Below, piece by piece: positions 45,291 through 57,479 of a stretch of 64,000 nt of DNA. Made by a program: the position numbers and the translations under genes. The stretch is from assembly GCA_963971225.1 (NCBI GenBank), contig OZ020269.1:92876865-92940864 (forward strand), in the 5' to 3' direction. Source of the DNA: Melieria omissa. Its lineage: Eukaryota; Arthropoda; Insecta; Diptera; Ulidiidae. The notes beneath the pieces are model-generated. The model was not told the origin of the DNA. It ran no database searches and was given only the letters and a program-made list of their open reading frames with translations. Each line of letters opens with the position of its first letter. Position 1 is the first letter of the stretch.

Positions 45291-45989
45291 CAAGTTTTTC
45301 ATTAACTTTTAATTATGATTATAGAGAATTAGAGGCCAGAAAAATATGAAATAATTATTTGAAAAAAATTGGGTTCATAAGAATTCAATACTTGTATTGA
45401 AACTTAAATTCAAGCAGATGAAAAATTGCAATATTTGAGCAAAACAATCGAATAACTTTGCAAAATCGACTCTCTTTTACCCTTATATGTGTATTTGGGT
45501 ACCCAGGTACCCAAACCACTTTCATATCGAATCATAAAATATACGTATATATTATTAATAACTTTAAAACTAAGCAGAAACGGCAAAATTTCGTATATTG
45601 CAAGCAAAAAGATAGAGTTTTTTATACAATTTGTACTGAGGTAACCGGGTACCTAATTCCAGGGGTAAGGGAGTTTTTTCAGCACACACTAGGGTCAACT
45701 ATGCGAGTACAGAAAGGGTAAAGAGGAGGGAAAAAAGGGGATATTAAACGCAAGTTTCAAAAAACTGTACAGTCTGATTTTTGAAACCATGAGAAACATC
45801 GAAAAATCAATTAAATTAAGAAATACTTATATAAAACAAATCGAGTACTGAAGTGAGCGCATCATATCCGACTACAAGAAATACAAGAAAACCAACCACA
45901 AGAACTGCGCAAAGCAATACGAAAAACCGGGTTAAAGCATCGCTCTGCAAACATTGTTTCTAGAACTTGAATCAAATACTAAACATAAA

Positions 45990-47110
45990 TAAATAAAAAC
46001 GTTAAAATGTTAAATAGTATTCGTTTCAACCAGAACAACTACTCCAAGCTCATACTTGGGTTCAAGAACCGGGTACCCGAAAAGTCTTCATAACAAATCT
46101 AACATAACTTGAATCGAAAATTAAACATAAATAAATTAAAATGTTTAAATATTCAAGTAAAAGAATTAGTTTCGACCATAACAACTACTCCCAGCTCATA
46201 CTTGGGTTAAAAAACCGGGTACCAAAAAAGTCTTCATAACAAATCTAACATAACTTGAATCGAAAATTAAATATAAATAAATAAATAAAAATGTTTAAAT
46301 ATTCAAGTAAAAGAATTAGATTCAACCATAGCAACTACTCCCAGCTCATACTTGGGTTCAAGAACCGGGTACCAAAAAAGTCTTCATAACAAATCTAACA
46401 TAACTTGAATCGAAAATTAAACATAAATAAATAAAAATGTTTAAATATTCAAGTAAAAGAATTAGATTCAACCATAGCAACTACTCCCAGCTCATACTTG
46501 GGTTCAAGAACCGGGTACCAAAAAAGTCTTCATAAGAAACCTAACATAACTTGAATCAAAAATAAAACATAAATAAATAAGAATGTTAAAATACTCAAAA
46601 CAAAGAATTAGTTTCAACCATAAAAACCACTCCCAGCTCATACTTGAGTTCAAAAACCGGGTACCAACAAGTTTTCATAACAAACCTCAGGAGTTAAATT
46701 GAACGCAAGAATTTTATAAAATCGAATTCTAAAGTCAAAGATCATATATGACTACAGGAACCAATATCCAAGTGTAAAAATTGTCCCTGCAACCATCTAA
46801 CAGTCAAAAATTAAACGTGAGTACACAAAATATACAAAAAATCATTGCTAAAGCATCGTCTCTGCAAACACCGTCTCCAGAATTTTAATAAAAAATTTAA
46901 CAAAAGTAAATTAAAAATGTTAAAATACTCGAATGAAAGAGTTAGTTTCAAAGGTTCAAGAACCGGGCACCAAAAAAGTCTTCATAACAAATCTCACAAG
47001 GCAAATTGAACGCAAAAGTTATATAAATTCGAATAGTAGTGTCAAAGATCATATTTGACTACAGGAATCACTTCTAATAACAACTCAGCAAAGATTCAGC
47101 TGTTAAAAAC
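45990..47110. repeat. Tandem array, 146-bp unit with ccgggtacc core
   Basis: (a/g)aaccgggtacc recurs near 46,064, 46,210, 46,360, 46,506 and 46,652, a regular 146-bp spacing. Each unit has ccagctcatacttgggtt, agtcttcataacaaatc and aaacataaataaat. A degenerate unit follows near 46,952 (aagaaccgggcacc). Upstream, the palindrome TTTGGGTACCCAGGTACCCA at 45,494-45,513 uses the same GGTACC word. Confidence 0.85.
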
Positions 47111-47734
47111 GTAACGTAAGTTTATAAAAAAAATCAATAATCGATTGGATTAGATTAGATTCGAAATTCGGACAACACCTGTCCGAGACACTGCGTCCAA
47201 GTAGTGAACTATTGTGTCATGTCACTCCACGTTACTGGAATAGTTCTCGAATTAAGCACAAGAATTGAGTACAAATAGTTTATATGGAATCATAAAATCA
47301 TCAAAAGCTAAATTAAAAGTAAGAATTATGTAATTGAATTAGAATACTGTAGTCAAAGTACCGACCACAAAATATCCGACTACAAGAATCACAAGAAAAA
47401 TCCACAAGATTTACATAAATTAATACAAATACCTGGATAAATGAATTGTCTTCGCAAACTGTTCAGAAGTTTAATCAACAGTTGCACATAACTCATGAAA
47501 CAAAATCAATTATTAAATTTCATAAACAAAAATTAATTTTGAAGAGAAAATTTGCCTGCAACAAGATAAACCAATTTCTAATACATCGGTACAAAACACT
47601 ATCAAATACTTAGGTTCAGTTTCAATACAAATTCACTTAGTACAAGTGTACGTACTCGTATTTTCAAAGAAACAACCTTGGGATTCTTTGTGTACTTTGT
47701 CTCAAGTATTCAATTAATGTTATCGACTTGAAAA

Positions 47735-48018
47735 ACTTGCATATTTAGATGCAAAATGCTCAGAAAGAGACCGGAAATGCTCGTATAACATTTGGTTCAA
47801 GAAGTGGTTACGATACTTTGTTCGGTCACCTCAACGCAGTCTTGTTCGTTTCTCTTGATTGTGCTCAAAAAAATAAAACAACAAAAACTTGCATATTTAG
47901 ATGCAAAATGCTCAGAAAGAGACCGGAAATGCTCGTATAACATTTGGTTCAAGAAGTGGTTACGATACTTTGTTCGGCCACCTCAACGCAGTCTGGTTCG
48001 GTTCTCTTGATTGTGCAA
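47735..48018. repeat. Tandem duplication, 152-bp unit, two copies
   Basis: acttgcatatttagatgc..gaaatgctcgtataac..ctcttgattgtgc at 47,735 is repeated at 47,887 with very few changes. Frames run through both copies, but there is no recognisable protein. Confidence 0.85.
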
Positions 48019-49460
48019 TTCTCAAACGCAGCCCAAACTTGAAGTCATTTTATTTACAATTTCATCATCTTTACAAATGTTCTAGCCAAACTGGCATGCC
48101 CCTAAAAGTATGCCAATGTAAGTTGTTGGCTTTTTTGCAAACTGCACAATGACAATAAGCATTTCCGCCACATGTAAAAGAAGCCAAGATTCAGAATAGT
48201 GTTTTCTTTCGGAATCTTGTCTTCTTCGGGGCAAATCACTTTCATATGCCGAAGTGTACAGTGCCAGCAAAAAAATTTTGTCCATAGCAAGAGAACTCTC
48301 TTTTTCCCCTAAACGCTTATTTAATGCTTTAAAACAAATAGAATATGTGTGCATTTCTAGGAACATACACCCAGTGTTGATCAAGAAAATCATCAGCATG
48401 TCGATTTGATAAGTCTGAGAAAATTATAAAGCGTTTTTTTCGAAGAAACATAGAAAGTTTTGGGCAAAATAAGTAAATTACTAAAACGATTCAGCGACGA
48501 AGACCAAGAAGACATGCTAATGACTTTCTCCAGACATACTCATGACTTTGTCCAGATTCTTAGCCCTTGAAATACTATTCAGTCTGAATTAAAGCTGAAT
48601 GTTGGAAAGAAAATAAATTTTTTTTAATATTTATTTGTAATCTTTGAATTATACTCGTATATTTCTTACTTAAACAGGCAACTTGGAGTTGAGAAATAAA
48701 TTGAACACGGGTTTAGGGACAGGCAGGTCAAATATGAAGTAGTCTGATCTCACTTTTAGCTCAGGTAAGCTAAGGGAACGTGTAGCCACTATGAAATTTT
48801 GAAATAAATACATATAAAACTGGTTATTTAATTTTTATTATATTGAACAGATCCTTTCGCCACGGGTTTTTACTGCGAAAAGTTATAAAATTTTAAATTT
48901 ATCGATTTAGTCTTTTACCATATGTGGTTATATCAACAACATTCCATGACTTTTATGTTTTTAATTTTTGTTACCTGACTCTGTTTCTGAGAGTGTTGTC
49001 ATATGACAGAAACCATATTGTTGGGACTGTAATGATTGTAGATAAACATATAATTTTTTAGGCATAACTAAAAATGGAGTATTTCTTCATATTTCTGCAA
49101 AAATATATCTGAATTCAAATAAACATTCATATTACAAATTTCTCTTATTTTTGTCTGCTTCCTTTTTCTTTACTATATGAAGATATTACGTTCAAGAAAC
49201 ATGCATGCTTCTCTTCTTTCAACTTAATTATTCAGTTTAATAATTTCGTATTTTTCCTAACACTTCAATCTGTGTTAAGGACCAACAAAAAGATTTCTTT
49301 TTGGAACTATAGGGGTCAGACGTCCACAAAGTAGCTTGTTGCCATGTGGTAACAAAATAGCAAAAGGGTAAACGGTTTCTTATGTAGCGAAATGGTTCAC
49401 AATAGATCATTCATTATCCCAGTGAAATATTACTCCACTATTGGGAAGATTTGAATCTAA
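48019..49460. other. AT-rich non-coding stretch, nothing recognised
   Basis: No gene, array or element termini identified. Confidence 0.35.
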
Positions 49461-49462
49461 AT

Positions 49463-49634
49463 CCACGCCGAATCCGAATGGTGGAGTTTTTGGCAATTTC
49501 TTTTCAAACTTGGAGGTTTTACTTCGTGTCGATAGCAATCAAAGTAGACGAGTGTTTCACCAGCCCGAGCTAGGAATCGAACCTGGGGCCTCGGTATGAG
49601 AAGCCAGCGTGACACCCGCTGCACTATCGAGGCC
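49463..49634 (-). repeat. tRNA-derived SINE (family 2), copy 1
   Basis: On the minus strand it starts cggcctcgatagtgcagcgg. B-box AGGTTCGATTCCT is the complement of 49,572-49,584. The body has aacctccaagtttgaa and ccattcggattcggcgtgga. Confidence 0.75.
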
Positions 49635-51550
49635 GATATCTTCAAATGAAACCCCGATAAAATTTTGTTTAAAACGACCACTAGATCCGAAGTCTTTTTG
49701 CTAGTATTTTATAGAAGAAGAATAGAATAGAATACTATTGAAAAAGTGGTTCATTGTTATTAATTTACATTAAAAAGAAAAAACTAAACTAAGAAAAAAC
49801 TGATAACTCACAAACAGAAAAACAATTCATGCATTTGAAGGTTATTCATCCTGTTTCTGAAATATGGTCAGAAGGAATCTGTGATTGACTTAAATTAAAA
49901 TTAAAATACTATTCACCCATTTCTTCAAAGCAAAATTTGACAATGAAACATGGGAAATTGATCGGTTTTAACCAAAATAATCTGTGATAATGTCAACATC
50001 GACTGCGACCTACAATAAATCCACTTTTTTATAAATACAACCATATTTTTCTAACAACATTCACTCCTAACCATAACTCAAAAATCAATTTATAATTTTA
50101 GCATTGTTCATGTTTTATTAAACTTTTTCTTTGCAGCCGTTTTAGTTTTGCTTTCCGCACATCCGTCCTCGAGTTGTGCCACACATCGTGTAAATTCATT
50201 GTGACAGCGCGTGAATGGCAAACGATGAGTGCCGTCTGCCGAAGCCACCATAAAACCGAAACACATTTAGGACCATACATCATTGCCATGAGCCCCCAAA
50301 AACCATTTCCGTGTAGTTTATGATGCCCTTTGCCCCCGCACCCCTTGCCTTCACTTGCGTTGCGTTTTTATTAAATTATTCAAATTTCATGGAAATTTCA
50401 TCCGAACTAATCAACTAATTTACTAATTCATTTAATAATATTTCGCTGCCTTTTGCTGTTGTTGTTGTTGTTATTGTTGTTGGTGTGGGTTATATGTGTT
50501 GCTTGGCATTTACATTAATTAATTGTTGGTGTGTTCCGTTGGTGTTTTGCGCGCGTACACACTCTGCACTTTTAAAACATTTCACATTGGCTTCAATTAA
50601 TGCGGAATGCTACTAAGCGCTGAACTCTGCTGGCTTGCCGATTTTTTCTTCATGTCATTTATTAGTTATTTTTTTTTGTTTCTTTGAAGACGCCCCAGAA
50701 GATAGTGAACGCATGGAGCAGCGGCCAGCACAATTGAAGGAGTCAACACGCGTTTCATTGGTTTCATTGGTCAAAGCAACATTGGGTCATCAGCATCTCA
50801 ATGACTCAACACCAGATTGTCAGAATCTTATGAACTTTGCGCTTTTTCAATTCAATTAAGTAATTCTTAATGGAATTTCAACATTTTTATGTTTGCATGT
50901 ATGTAGCTGTGTTGGTTTAAATTTTAACGAATTTCTTGGTTTTTAATTGATGAAATTTTCAATTATTTATGTGCTGACACATGTAGTATTGCACTGAACG
51001 GTCCAAGTGACATCAAGTGGAGACTTATTTAAGAGTTTATTTGAGAGTTCTGCAGTTAGGTTCTTCTTGTATGTGATACAAGTGATCTGCTGATGCTGCA
51101 GCCTCCATTCTAATGTTGAGGACCACGAACGAGTTGATGAGTTAGTTTCAAGGAGCATTGCTTTTGATGAACGGGAGACTTTGACGGTTCATGCTCTACT
51201 GGGTTCAGTCAAGAATGCACTCTTCAAGGACTTTCAGAAGATGGCTGAGGATGGAGTCTTGCAGGATCAGCAGGTGATAAGGGCGTGGCAATGTTTTCTG
51301 ATATTGAGTTGATCTGACATTGAGCTGGTCTAATACTACATCAAGCTTGTCCCAGAAGCGATCAATCCATTGGAGAGATAAGGTTAGGTAAGACAGTCAG
51401 CTTGCTAGTTTCTCAGCAATTACGCTCCAAACCTTTGGAACATCAAACCAGCTTTTGCAGATGTGTCTACCCAAAGAAGATGATAAGTAGATAGAAAGTG
51501 GATAGTTTTGGAATTTCGAAAAAAAATGGAAAATAATGCTGGGTTCACTT
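49635..51550. other. Non-coding block
   Basis: GTT tract at 50,457-50,480; TAAT-rich, non-repetitive stretch at 50,360-50,530. A 74-codon frame at 50,635-50,859 (+) follows a pyrimidine run ending gaag, resembling a splice acceptor, and reads DAPEDSERMEQRPAQLKEST; there is no further support for an exon. Confidence 0.35.
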
Positions 51551-51552
51551 AA

Positions 51553-52046
51553 CCCATTGCTGCCGGGTACCAGTTCCGCCCATACGAATTTGATAAAATT
51601 TCATACACGACCTGGAATTGACCCAAAATGATCAGAAACAAAATCAGCTCTCTCTCTCTGCACGTTGCTGAGATATTTATTGGGTATTTTGTACCCATTA
51701 GGCAGCAATAGTAGCTTTTTTCCATACTTTTCAAAGTGATCAGCTAAAAACGTGAACAAAAGATGTATTGTTTACAGATGAGTTAGGAGGCAGATTTTTG
51801 TGAGCTTCTAGGGCCACTACGATTCACCACATTTTCCAACTCCGGAAAATTCACAATTTTTGGAGTCTGGTAACTCTAGCTAGATGGAGGAATTTTAGGG
51901 TGACCTCCACTAGACTAAGGTAGTTCCATCTTCATCCCAACCATCTCTATCAATGATTTTGAGATATCTTTACCACGAACTTTTATGTGATTTTTTTAAA
52001 AAGTCAGTTTTCATGGGTAAAATTGTACCCATTAGGCAGCAATGGG
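51553..52046. mobile_element. piggyBac-like MITE, 494 bp
   Basis: The left flank TTAA is followed by CCCATTGCTGCCGGGTACC. The right end is GTACCCATTAGGCAGCAATGGG followed by TAAT, a one-step-changed TTAA. CCC termini with TTAA fit piggyBac. The right-end sequence is also present internally at about 51,688-51,712, suggesting internal duplication. No transposase frame. Confidence 0.65.
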
Positions 52047-52710
52047 TAATGGGAAGACTGAGAACGACTACCTAATACTTACAACTGGGATCAGTGGTTT
52101 CAAAACGACGCTAACTAGATGCCAAAACAAACTGCAACAAGTGAAGAAAGATTTTTTTTATATCCAATTTATTTTAGATTATTTACATAAGTTGAACATT
52201 CTACAACATTGACCACTCCATAGATCTGTTAGAACTCTAATGACACCAGTCCTGAAGTCAGTCTACATTAAACAGGACATTATGGAGTTTTACATATGAA
52301 GAGGTGGCTACTACGTTAACCATTCCATAGATCTGTCGGATCTCTAACGACACCAGTCTGAAGTCAGTCCACATTAAACACAGTGTTAGGGTTAAGTATA
52401 CTAATGAAAACTGAGCTGTCAGGGCAGCACGTTTGGTGATAAAGTGTTCCGTCATAAAATTCATTGCAGCATCCGAATTGGTTGTTACAGAAAGAATGCC
52501 CTGTTAAAATACCAAATTAAGTCGCATAAAGTTGCTTTTTTTATCAAGGTTAGGTTAGGTTGCGGTGGCCGCCTCTGTAGAGACACACTCGGAGGCCTGA
52601 AAGGCCCATTGTGATACCACATATTTCACCCGTTTTTGAACTGTGTATGCAACACTGCTTTGCCAACATATGTTACAGCACACATTTCAAGCGGATGGGG
52701 AAAGGGGCCC
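52047..52710. other. Non-coding stretch with a local duplication
   Basis: cattccatagatctg(t)..tctaa(t/c)gacaccagtc(c)tgaagtcagtc occurs twice (52,210-52,262 and 52,320-52,370), spaced about 108 bp. The gttaggttaggtt repeat follows at 52,545. Confidence 0.55.
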
Positions 52711-52950
52711 CCCCTAGGGGACCTACAGTTTAACGCCGAATCCGAACGGCGATTGGCAGTTTTTCGTTCACACTTGGAGGTTTTGCCATTACCTGCCAAG
52801 AGCGCACTTGTGCGATTCTTGTAATTCTCATTCCCTTCATGTGGATAGCGATAGAAGTAGACGAGTGTTTCCACAGCCCGAGCCAGGAATCGAACCTGGA
52901 GCCTTTGGTATGAGAAGCCAGCGCGCTACCCGCTGGACTATCGAGGCCGG
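52711..52950 (-). repeat. tRNA-derived SINE (family 2), best copy
   Basis: On the minus strand: ggcctcgatagtccagcggg head, A-box region TAGTCCAGCGGGTAGCGCGC (complement of 52,921-52,940), B-box AGGTTCGATTCCT (complement of 52,885-52,897), then cactcgtctacttctatcgc. The body contains aatggcaaaacctccaag, ccaatcgccgttcggattcg and aaactgtaggtccc. tRNA-like only in its head. Confidence 0.85.
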
Positions 52951-53271
52951 CTTTTTTATCAAAGTTCAGAAACCTTTTAGAATGACATAGTCTCCACATG
53001 TTTTTCCTGTATTTTTGTTTGCTTTTTTTGAATCCAGTAGGGGAAGTCCTGTTTCAGACCAGTTTAACTAAAATCGAACACCAGAATTGGTCCTATGAAT
53101 GCGCTTTCTGGGCCTATCTTGGCTTATAGGTCCAACCTTTCATTTCGTTCGTGGGCTGCATGCCTTGGTAACCAACCCAGAAGAACCCGATTCTGGTTAC
53201 CTAGGCTGTTGTGTTGTCTTTGTGACAGTCAGAAACGATTTTCGATGAGAAAAAGTAGCTATCCGAAGCTT

Positions 53272-53390
53272 TTAATAGAGTATAGCGAACTCTCTGGTTC
53301 TTCATACCAGAGGCTCTAGGTCCGATTCCTAGGTCGGGCTGCTTAAACACTCGTCTACGTCTATCGCTGTTCACAGGAAGTAGATAAGAA
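53272..53390 (+). repeat. tRNA-derived SINE (family 2), degenerate fragment
   Basis: ttcttcataccagaggctct, aggtccgattcctaggtcgg and cactcgtctacgtctatcgc follow the family-2 head order, with a damaged B-box. Confidence 0.65.
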
Positions 53391-53528
53391 TTATAAGCAA
53401 CAAGTCAATGAAAACTGCTTCTGAACTTTAGTAAAGTATTGTGAGTGGGTAAAATTGATACCCCTGAACAAATATCATGAGATCAATGCATCGATGTGGC
53501 TAAAAAATGAGGTTTTGTTTAGCTATAT

Positions 53529-53901
53529 CACTGTGGACAGCATTTTCCACACCGAAAAAATCCATATGGGCGTGAAACATGAGGCCAAACATAGTAATAC
53601 TGTCTCCTCAGTTTTTCATTTCTACATCCTTTGTCCTTTTAAAAGGACTTCAAAGTTTTGAAGGGGATAAAAAATATAAAAAATACTTAACCTCGTCAGA
53701 ATGTGGTGATATGTATATCATTTGAAAGAGGAAAGACCCCAGAATTAAAATAAAATTGATTTTTTATCTATTTGTAAAACAAAGATTTGAAAAAGGCCCT
53801 TGAAAATTGTAATTCTTTGTATCCTTGAAAATGTATAAAGAATTTTCTGGAGAAGTAAGTATGTTAAAACCCAAAATCTCCTTGATCACGAGTCAAAATA
53901 A
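53529..53901. mobile_element. Long-inverted-repeat MITE, copy C (truncated)
   Basis: Starts cactgtggacagcatttt, then ccatatgggcgtgaaac, agtttttcatttctac, ccttttaaaaggac, and the copy-A interior (gatatgtatatcatttg, acccaaaatctccttgatca). The right arm is missing. Confidence 0.75.
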
Positions 53902-54199
53902 TAATTATTTTAATGTTAGATTAAAAACCCTTCCCTTTCACAAAGCTTTGTCAACGAAGCCTTAAAGAATTTGCTTTTCTAAAAAAAAAGTGTGTTTCTT
54001 AAAATCATCGTTTCGTTTCGTTATCATTTCTTTGATTAATTTTCATTTGATTTTTTAACTATTTTGTATTTAAATTACGAGTTATTTGCGTTGTTAGACA
54101 ATTTAAAACAGCGTAATTAAGAGTTAAGTTGTCAATTTTTCTCAAAAAAAGTTCTTCTTTTCAAAATTTTTTTGTACTCTCAAGCCAAATTTTCATCTT

Positions 54200-54520
54200 C
54201 TAATCCTAATCCAAGTTTTAATCAAACATTAACCTTAACGCATTCTGTAAGTTATTTATGATTTTTTATTTTAAGATTTAAATTTTAAATTTACATATTA
54301 CAAGATATTTTTAATTAGAGTTTTATTCAAACATTAACCTTCACTCATTCTATAAATTATTTGTGATTTTTATTTAAAGACTTCGAAATTTAAAATTTTT
54401 TAAAATTAAAGTTTTATTGAAACATTAACCTTCACGCATTTTCTTAGTTATTTGTGATTTTTTATTTAAAGATTATAAATTTTTATTAATTTAAAGATTT
54501 TTTTTAATGTTCAAATATGC
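54200..54520. repeat. AT-rich tandem repeat, about 100-bp unit
   Basis: acattaacctt(a/c)acncatt recurs near 54,226, 54,331 and 54,422, each followed by ttatttgtgatttt. Confidence 0.7.
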
Positions 54521-54559
54521 AATTTGCGCTCAAAATTCAGCCGCACAGTTTAAACGTTT

Positions 54560-57440
54560 TCATAACCCATCAAAAACCTTCTTAGCAACGCTTCCAACTG
54601 GTTTAGCGTTCAGCGCTGTTCACTCGCTCTGCTTGCAGTCAAAGTTCAGAGTTCAACAGTGAATATTTAATAATTTTAAATCTACAGCGTACAAATTTGT
54701 ACGATCCTAAGACCAGCCAATTAACTGAAAATTTGAAGAGAAAAATATTCTGAAAAATGTCAGAAGTCGCATGAAGCCAGCAACAAGCAACCAACAAACA
54801 AAAATCAAATAAAGTCAGCCGCCAACAACGGCGATGCGATGTGCGCGCATTTGCCCTCATCTTTCACACACAAATATATATATGCATTTATATATACATA
54901 TGTCTAAATACATATGTACGTATGTACAATAAATATTGTGTCTGCCTTTTGCGGCAAAGCGCGCATCTTCACTTAATTAACTCAACTTCATTTATCACAT
55001 TAAAAAGTTCAAAATTCAAATTTTATTTATGTTTGGCGGATTTTACGGTACGCTGCGCCCCCGCGCACTGCACAGTTTGCCACCAAAAAACCAACAACAA
55101 ATGAATATACAGTTCAGGCCAAAATGCCCACACAGAGTGGCAGCGGCTGCCTAACGGGGGCTGTCAATGCAGTTGTCGGTCGGTCGGACAGTGGTGCGGC
55201 GTTCCCCCGCATTTTCGAGCTCACATCCGCAATGCGGCGGCGCAACTGCGACTGCGTGGCCCGGCAGTATTTATGATTGACCTTTTAATTTAAACGGCGC
55301 ACATACATAATTGCCACAAACACACACACACACATGCATATATTTAGTTGCAACGCCACTGACCGCAGCGCCACAGCAAACCCCTTTTTTGGTTGCGCGG
55401 CGCATACTGAAACAAAACCCACAAGAAATATTTTATGAAAAGTTTTGTTATTTGCATTTTATGCGCGTAAATCGCAATGCTGATGGTTGGCATTTACGTG
55501 CGCAGCGGCAGCGCCAAACACGCTAATGACAGTAGCCCGAGCTGAAGTTGCAGCTAAAGTGGCCAGCAACAAGTGCCACAATACGGCACTGGCGGCCAGC
55601 GGTTAATTTGTGTGGCAGCTGAAGAGGAAGAAGAAGACCCAAGTGGCGTGCAGCTTGCGTCTGCGCACTGCGCGCTGCCGCTTCGTCGTCACCTGTAATT
55701 GTGGCAGCTAAATGTTGGCTTCGTTGCAGGTTGATTGCGCAAATGATTTGCAATTTGCGGCCGGCAAACAAAAACCCGAAACAAACCAACACTAAGAGAC
55801 GCAAAGAAGCGCACGAGCGGCAGGGGGGTGGGGGCAACAAAGCTTAGCGGAGGCAGTTCAGCACATTAGCAACATGTTTTACTAGTTTTTGCGCAAACGC
55901 AGAAGCCGACTGCGCATGCAAAAACGCGCGACAGTGCCAATAGCAACAACAACAACAAGAACAGCAAAGCAACTGCAACAAGTGATGACGAAGGAGGGAG
56001 GAGTGCCGAAGCCGTTGGCCCCAGTCCAACACTTTGGCAAATGTTGCAAGTCAATGAAACGGTCGCTATGATAGCAGCAACAACGAAAACAACAACAACA
56101 AAAAGAACAAAAAGCACTGAAAAGGTGACTGAAGCAGCAACCAGCAGCGCACGTTGGCAGCACCAGTAACAGTAACATTAAAGACAACAACAACAAAAAA
56201 ACTATGCAAAAAATACATTACGCAAACAACAACAACAACAAAACACCGCTTCAACGCATCCACCAGGTGCACAGAGGCCAACGCCAAACAGCAACTTTAC
56301 ACAATTGTACACAATTTGTTGTTATACGCCAATGCTGCCACACTGCGTCGATCAGACATAAATCTTAAATTGAAATTTGAAGTTTTCATTTGCTTTCTAT
56401 GTGCGTGTGTGTGTGTTTGCAACGCATTTGTGCGATTGCTTGATCGATTTCCATGCCAACCACGAGATCGCATCGTGAAATTATTGGCTACACCGGATCG
56501 CGATGTATGTATGAATGAAGTTATGTGAATGTTCAATTGTGCGTCCAACTGTGCGTTCATCCGTACGTCCGTCCGTCTGTCCAGACAGACAGACGTCTGT
56601 CCATTCATGTGTTCGTCCAAGCAACTGCAACTGGCACCGCCTTGAAATAGACATATCACATATCTATGTATGTTTGTATCTATCTATGTTCATACATTCG
56701 ATTCATTCGCGCTACCACCATTCAGTAACAACAACAACAACAATGAATACAACAAAATCCAATAAAGCCATAAAATAAAGCATACAAATCAAACCAGCAA
56801 CACAGCCTACGTAAACCGTGTTTTCGTTGGCAGAGCAACAACAATAACAGCAATAGCAACAACAAACTCACAACAACAAAAAAACAATAAGCAAGAAGCA
56901 CACCGTTCCTCAACTCTATCTATGCGTCTGTCCACTTGGCCATTCAACTGGCCGCACCAGCCACTTTAAGCATCTGTCTTTCCTCTGTCTCTGCTCCCCT
57001 CCCCCCGCCCACCTCTCATCTTTGCCAACACACCGCACACCGCAATGGGTTCGAGTGGCCCAACGCTCACTCATTCATTCATAAAGCCAGTCAGAAGCAG
57101 CGTCGTTCGATTGGCATTAAAGCCGCGTCAAAGCCGTCTCCGACTCGCGACACCGAAGCGAAGCCGAGCTTAGCCGCGTTTCTCGTTGTACGTAGGCGCT
57201 GCACAGCGTCGCATTGGCGTATCGGTGTTGGCGGCAAATCATGTTGGCGGCAACGACAGCAGCAGCAGCAGCAGCTGTTGAATTGAAATCAAGGCAGCGC
57301 ATTCGAGTAGGAAGCTGGGAGCTGAGACTGTGCTGAGCTGAAGCCGAGCCGAGTCGAACCGAGCCGAACGACTTCAACTGTTGTTAATGCGCTGCGTGTG
57401 ATGCTTCATAAATCGTATGTTGTGGTTGTTGTTGGTTTTT
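54560..57440. other. Base-balanced non-coding block
   Basis: No supported gene. It has CAA tracts (55,944-55,970, 56,085-56,105, 56,185-56,240, 56,728-56,745, 56,840-56,880), CTGTC/GACAG tetranucleotides at 56,562-56,600, and an unusual GC-rich stretch with gccgag repeats at 57,340-57,370. An ATG frame with a hydrophobic stretch on the minus strand at 54,858 (RLTLFDFCLLVACCWLHA) was examined as an hbs signal-peptide exon; no donor in the right phase was confirmed. Confidence 0.4.
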
Positions 57441-57479
57441 TTTAAGCTAAATCTCTGCTCAGGTTGCTATATTTATTTT

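Noticed and set aside
45990..46700. CRISPR-like array
   Set aside because: Units of 146 bp are repeated throughout without unique spacers, and the genome is eukaryotic.
50635..50859. Exon after an acceptor-like pyrimidine run
   Set aside because: No matching donor or neighbouring exon found, and no recognisable protein.
52545..52580. Telomere-like TTAGG repeat
   Set aside because: Only two or three ggttaggtta words, part of an interspersed repeat also seen at 38.4 and 51.4 kb.
52885..52950. tRNA gene
   Set aside because: A- and B-box-like words are present, but the fold is not complete and the same head occurs in several copies with a common body, so it is a SINE.
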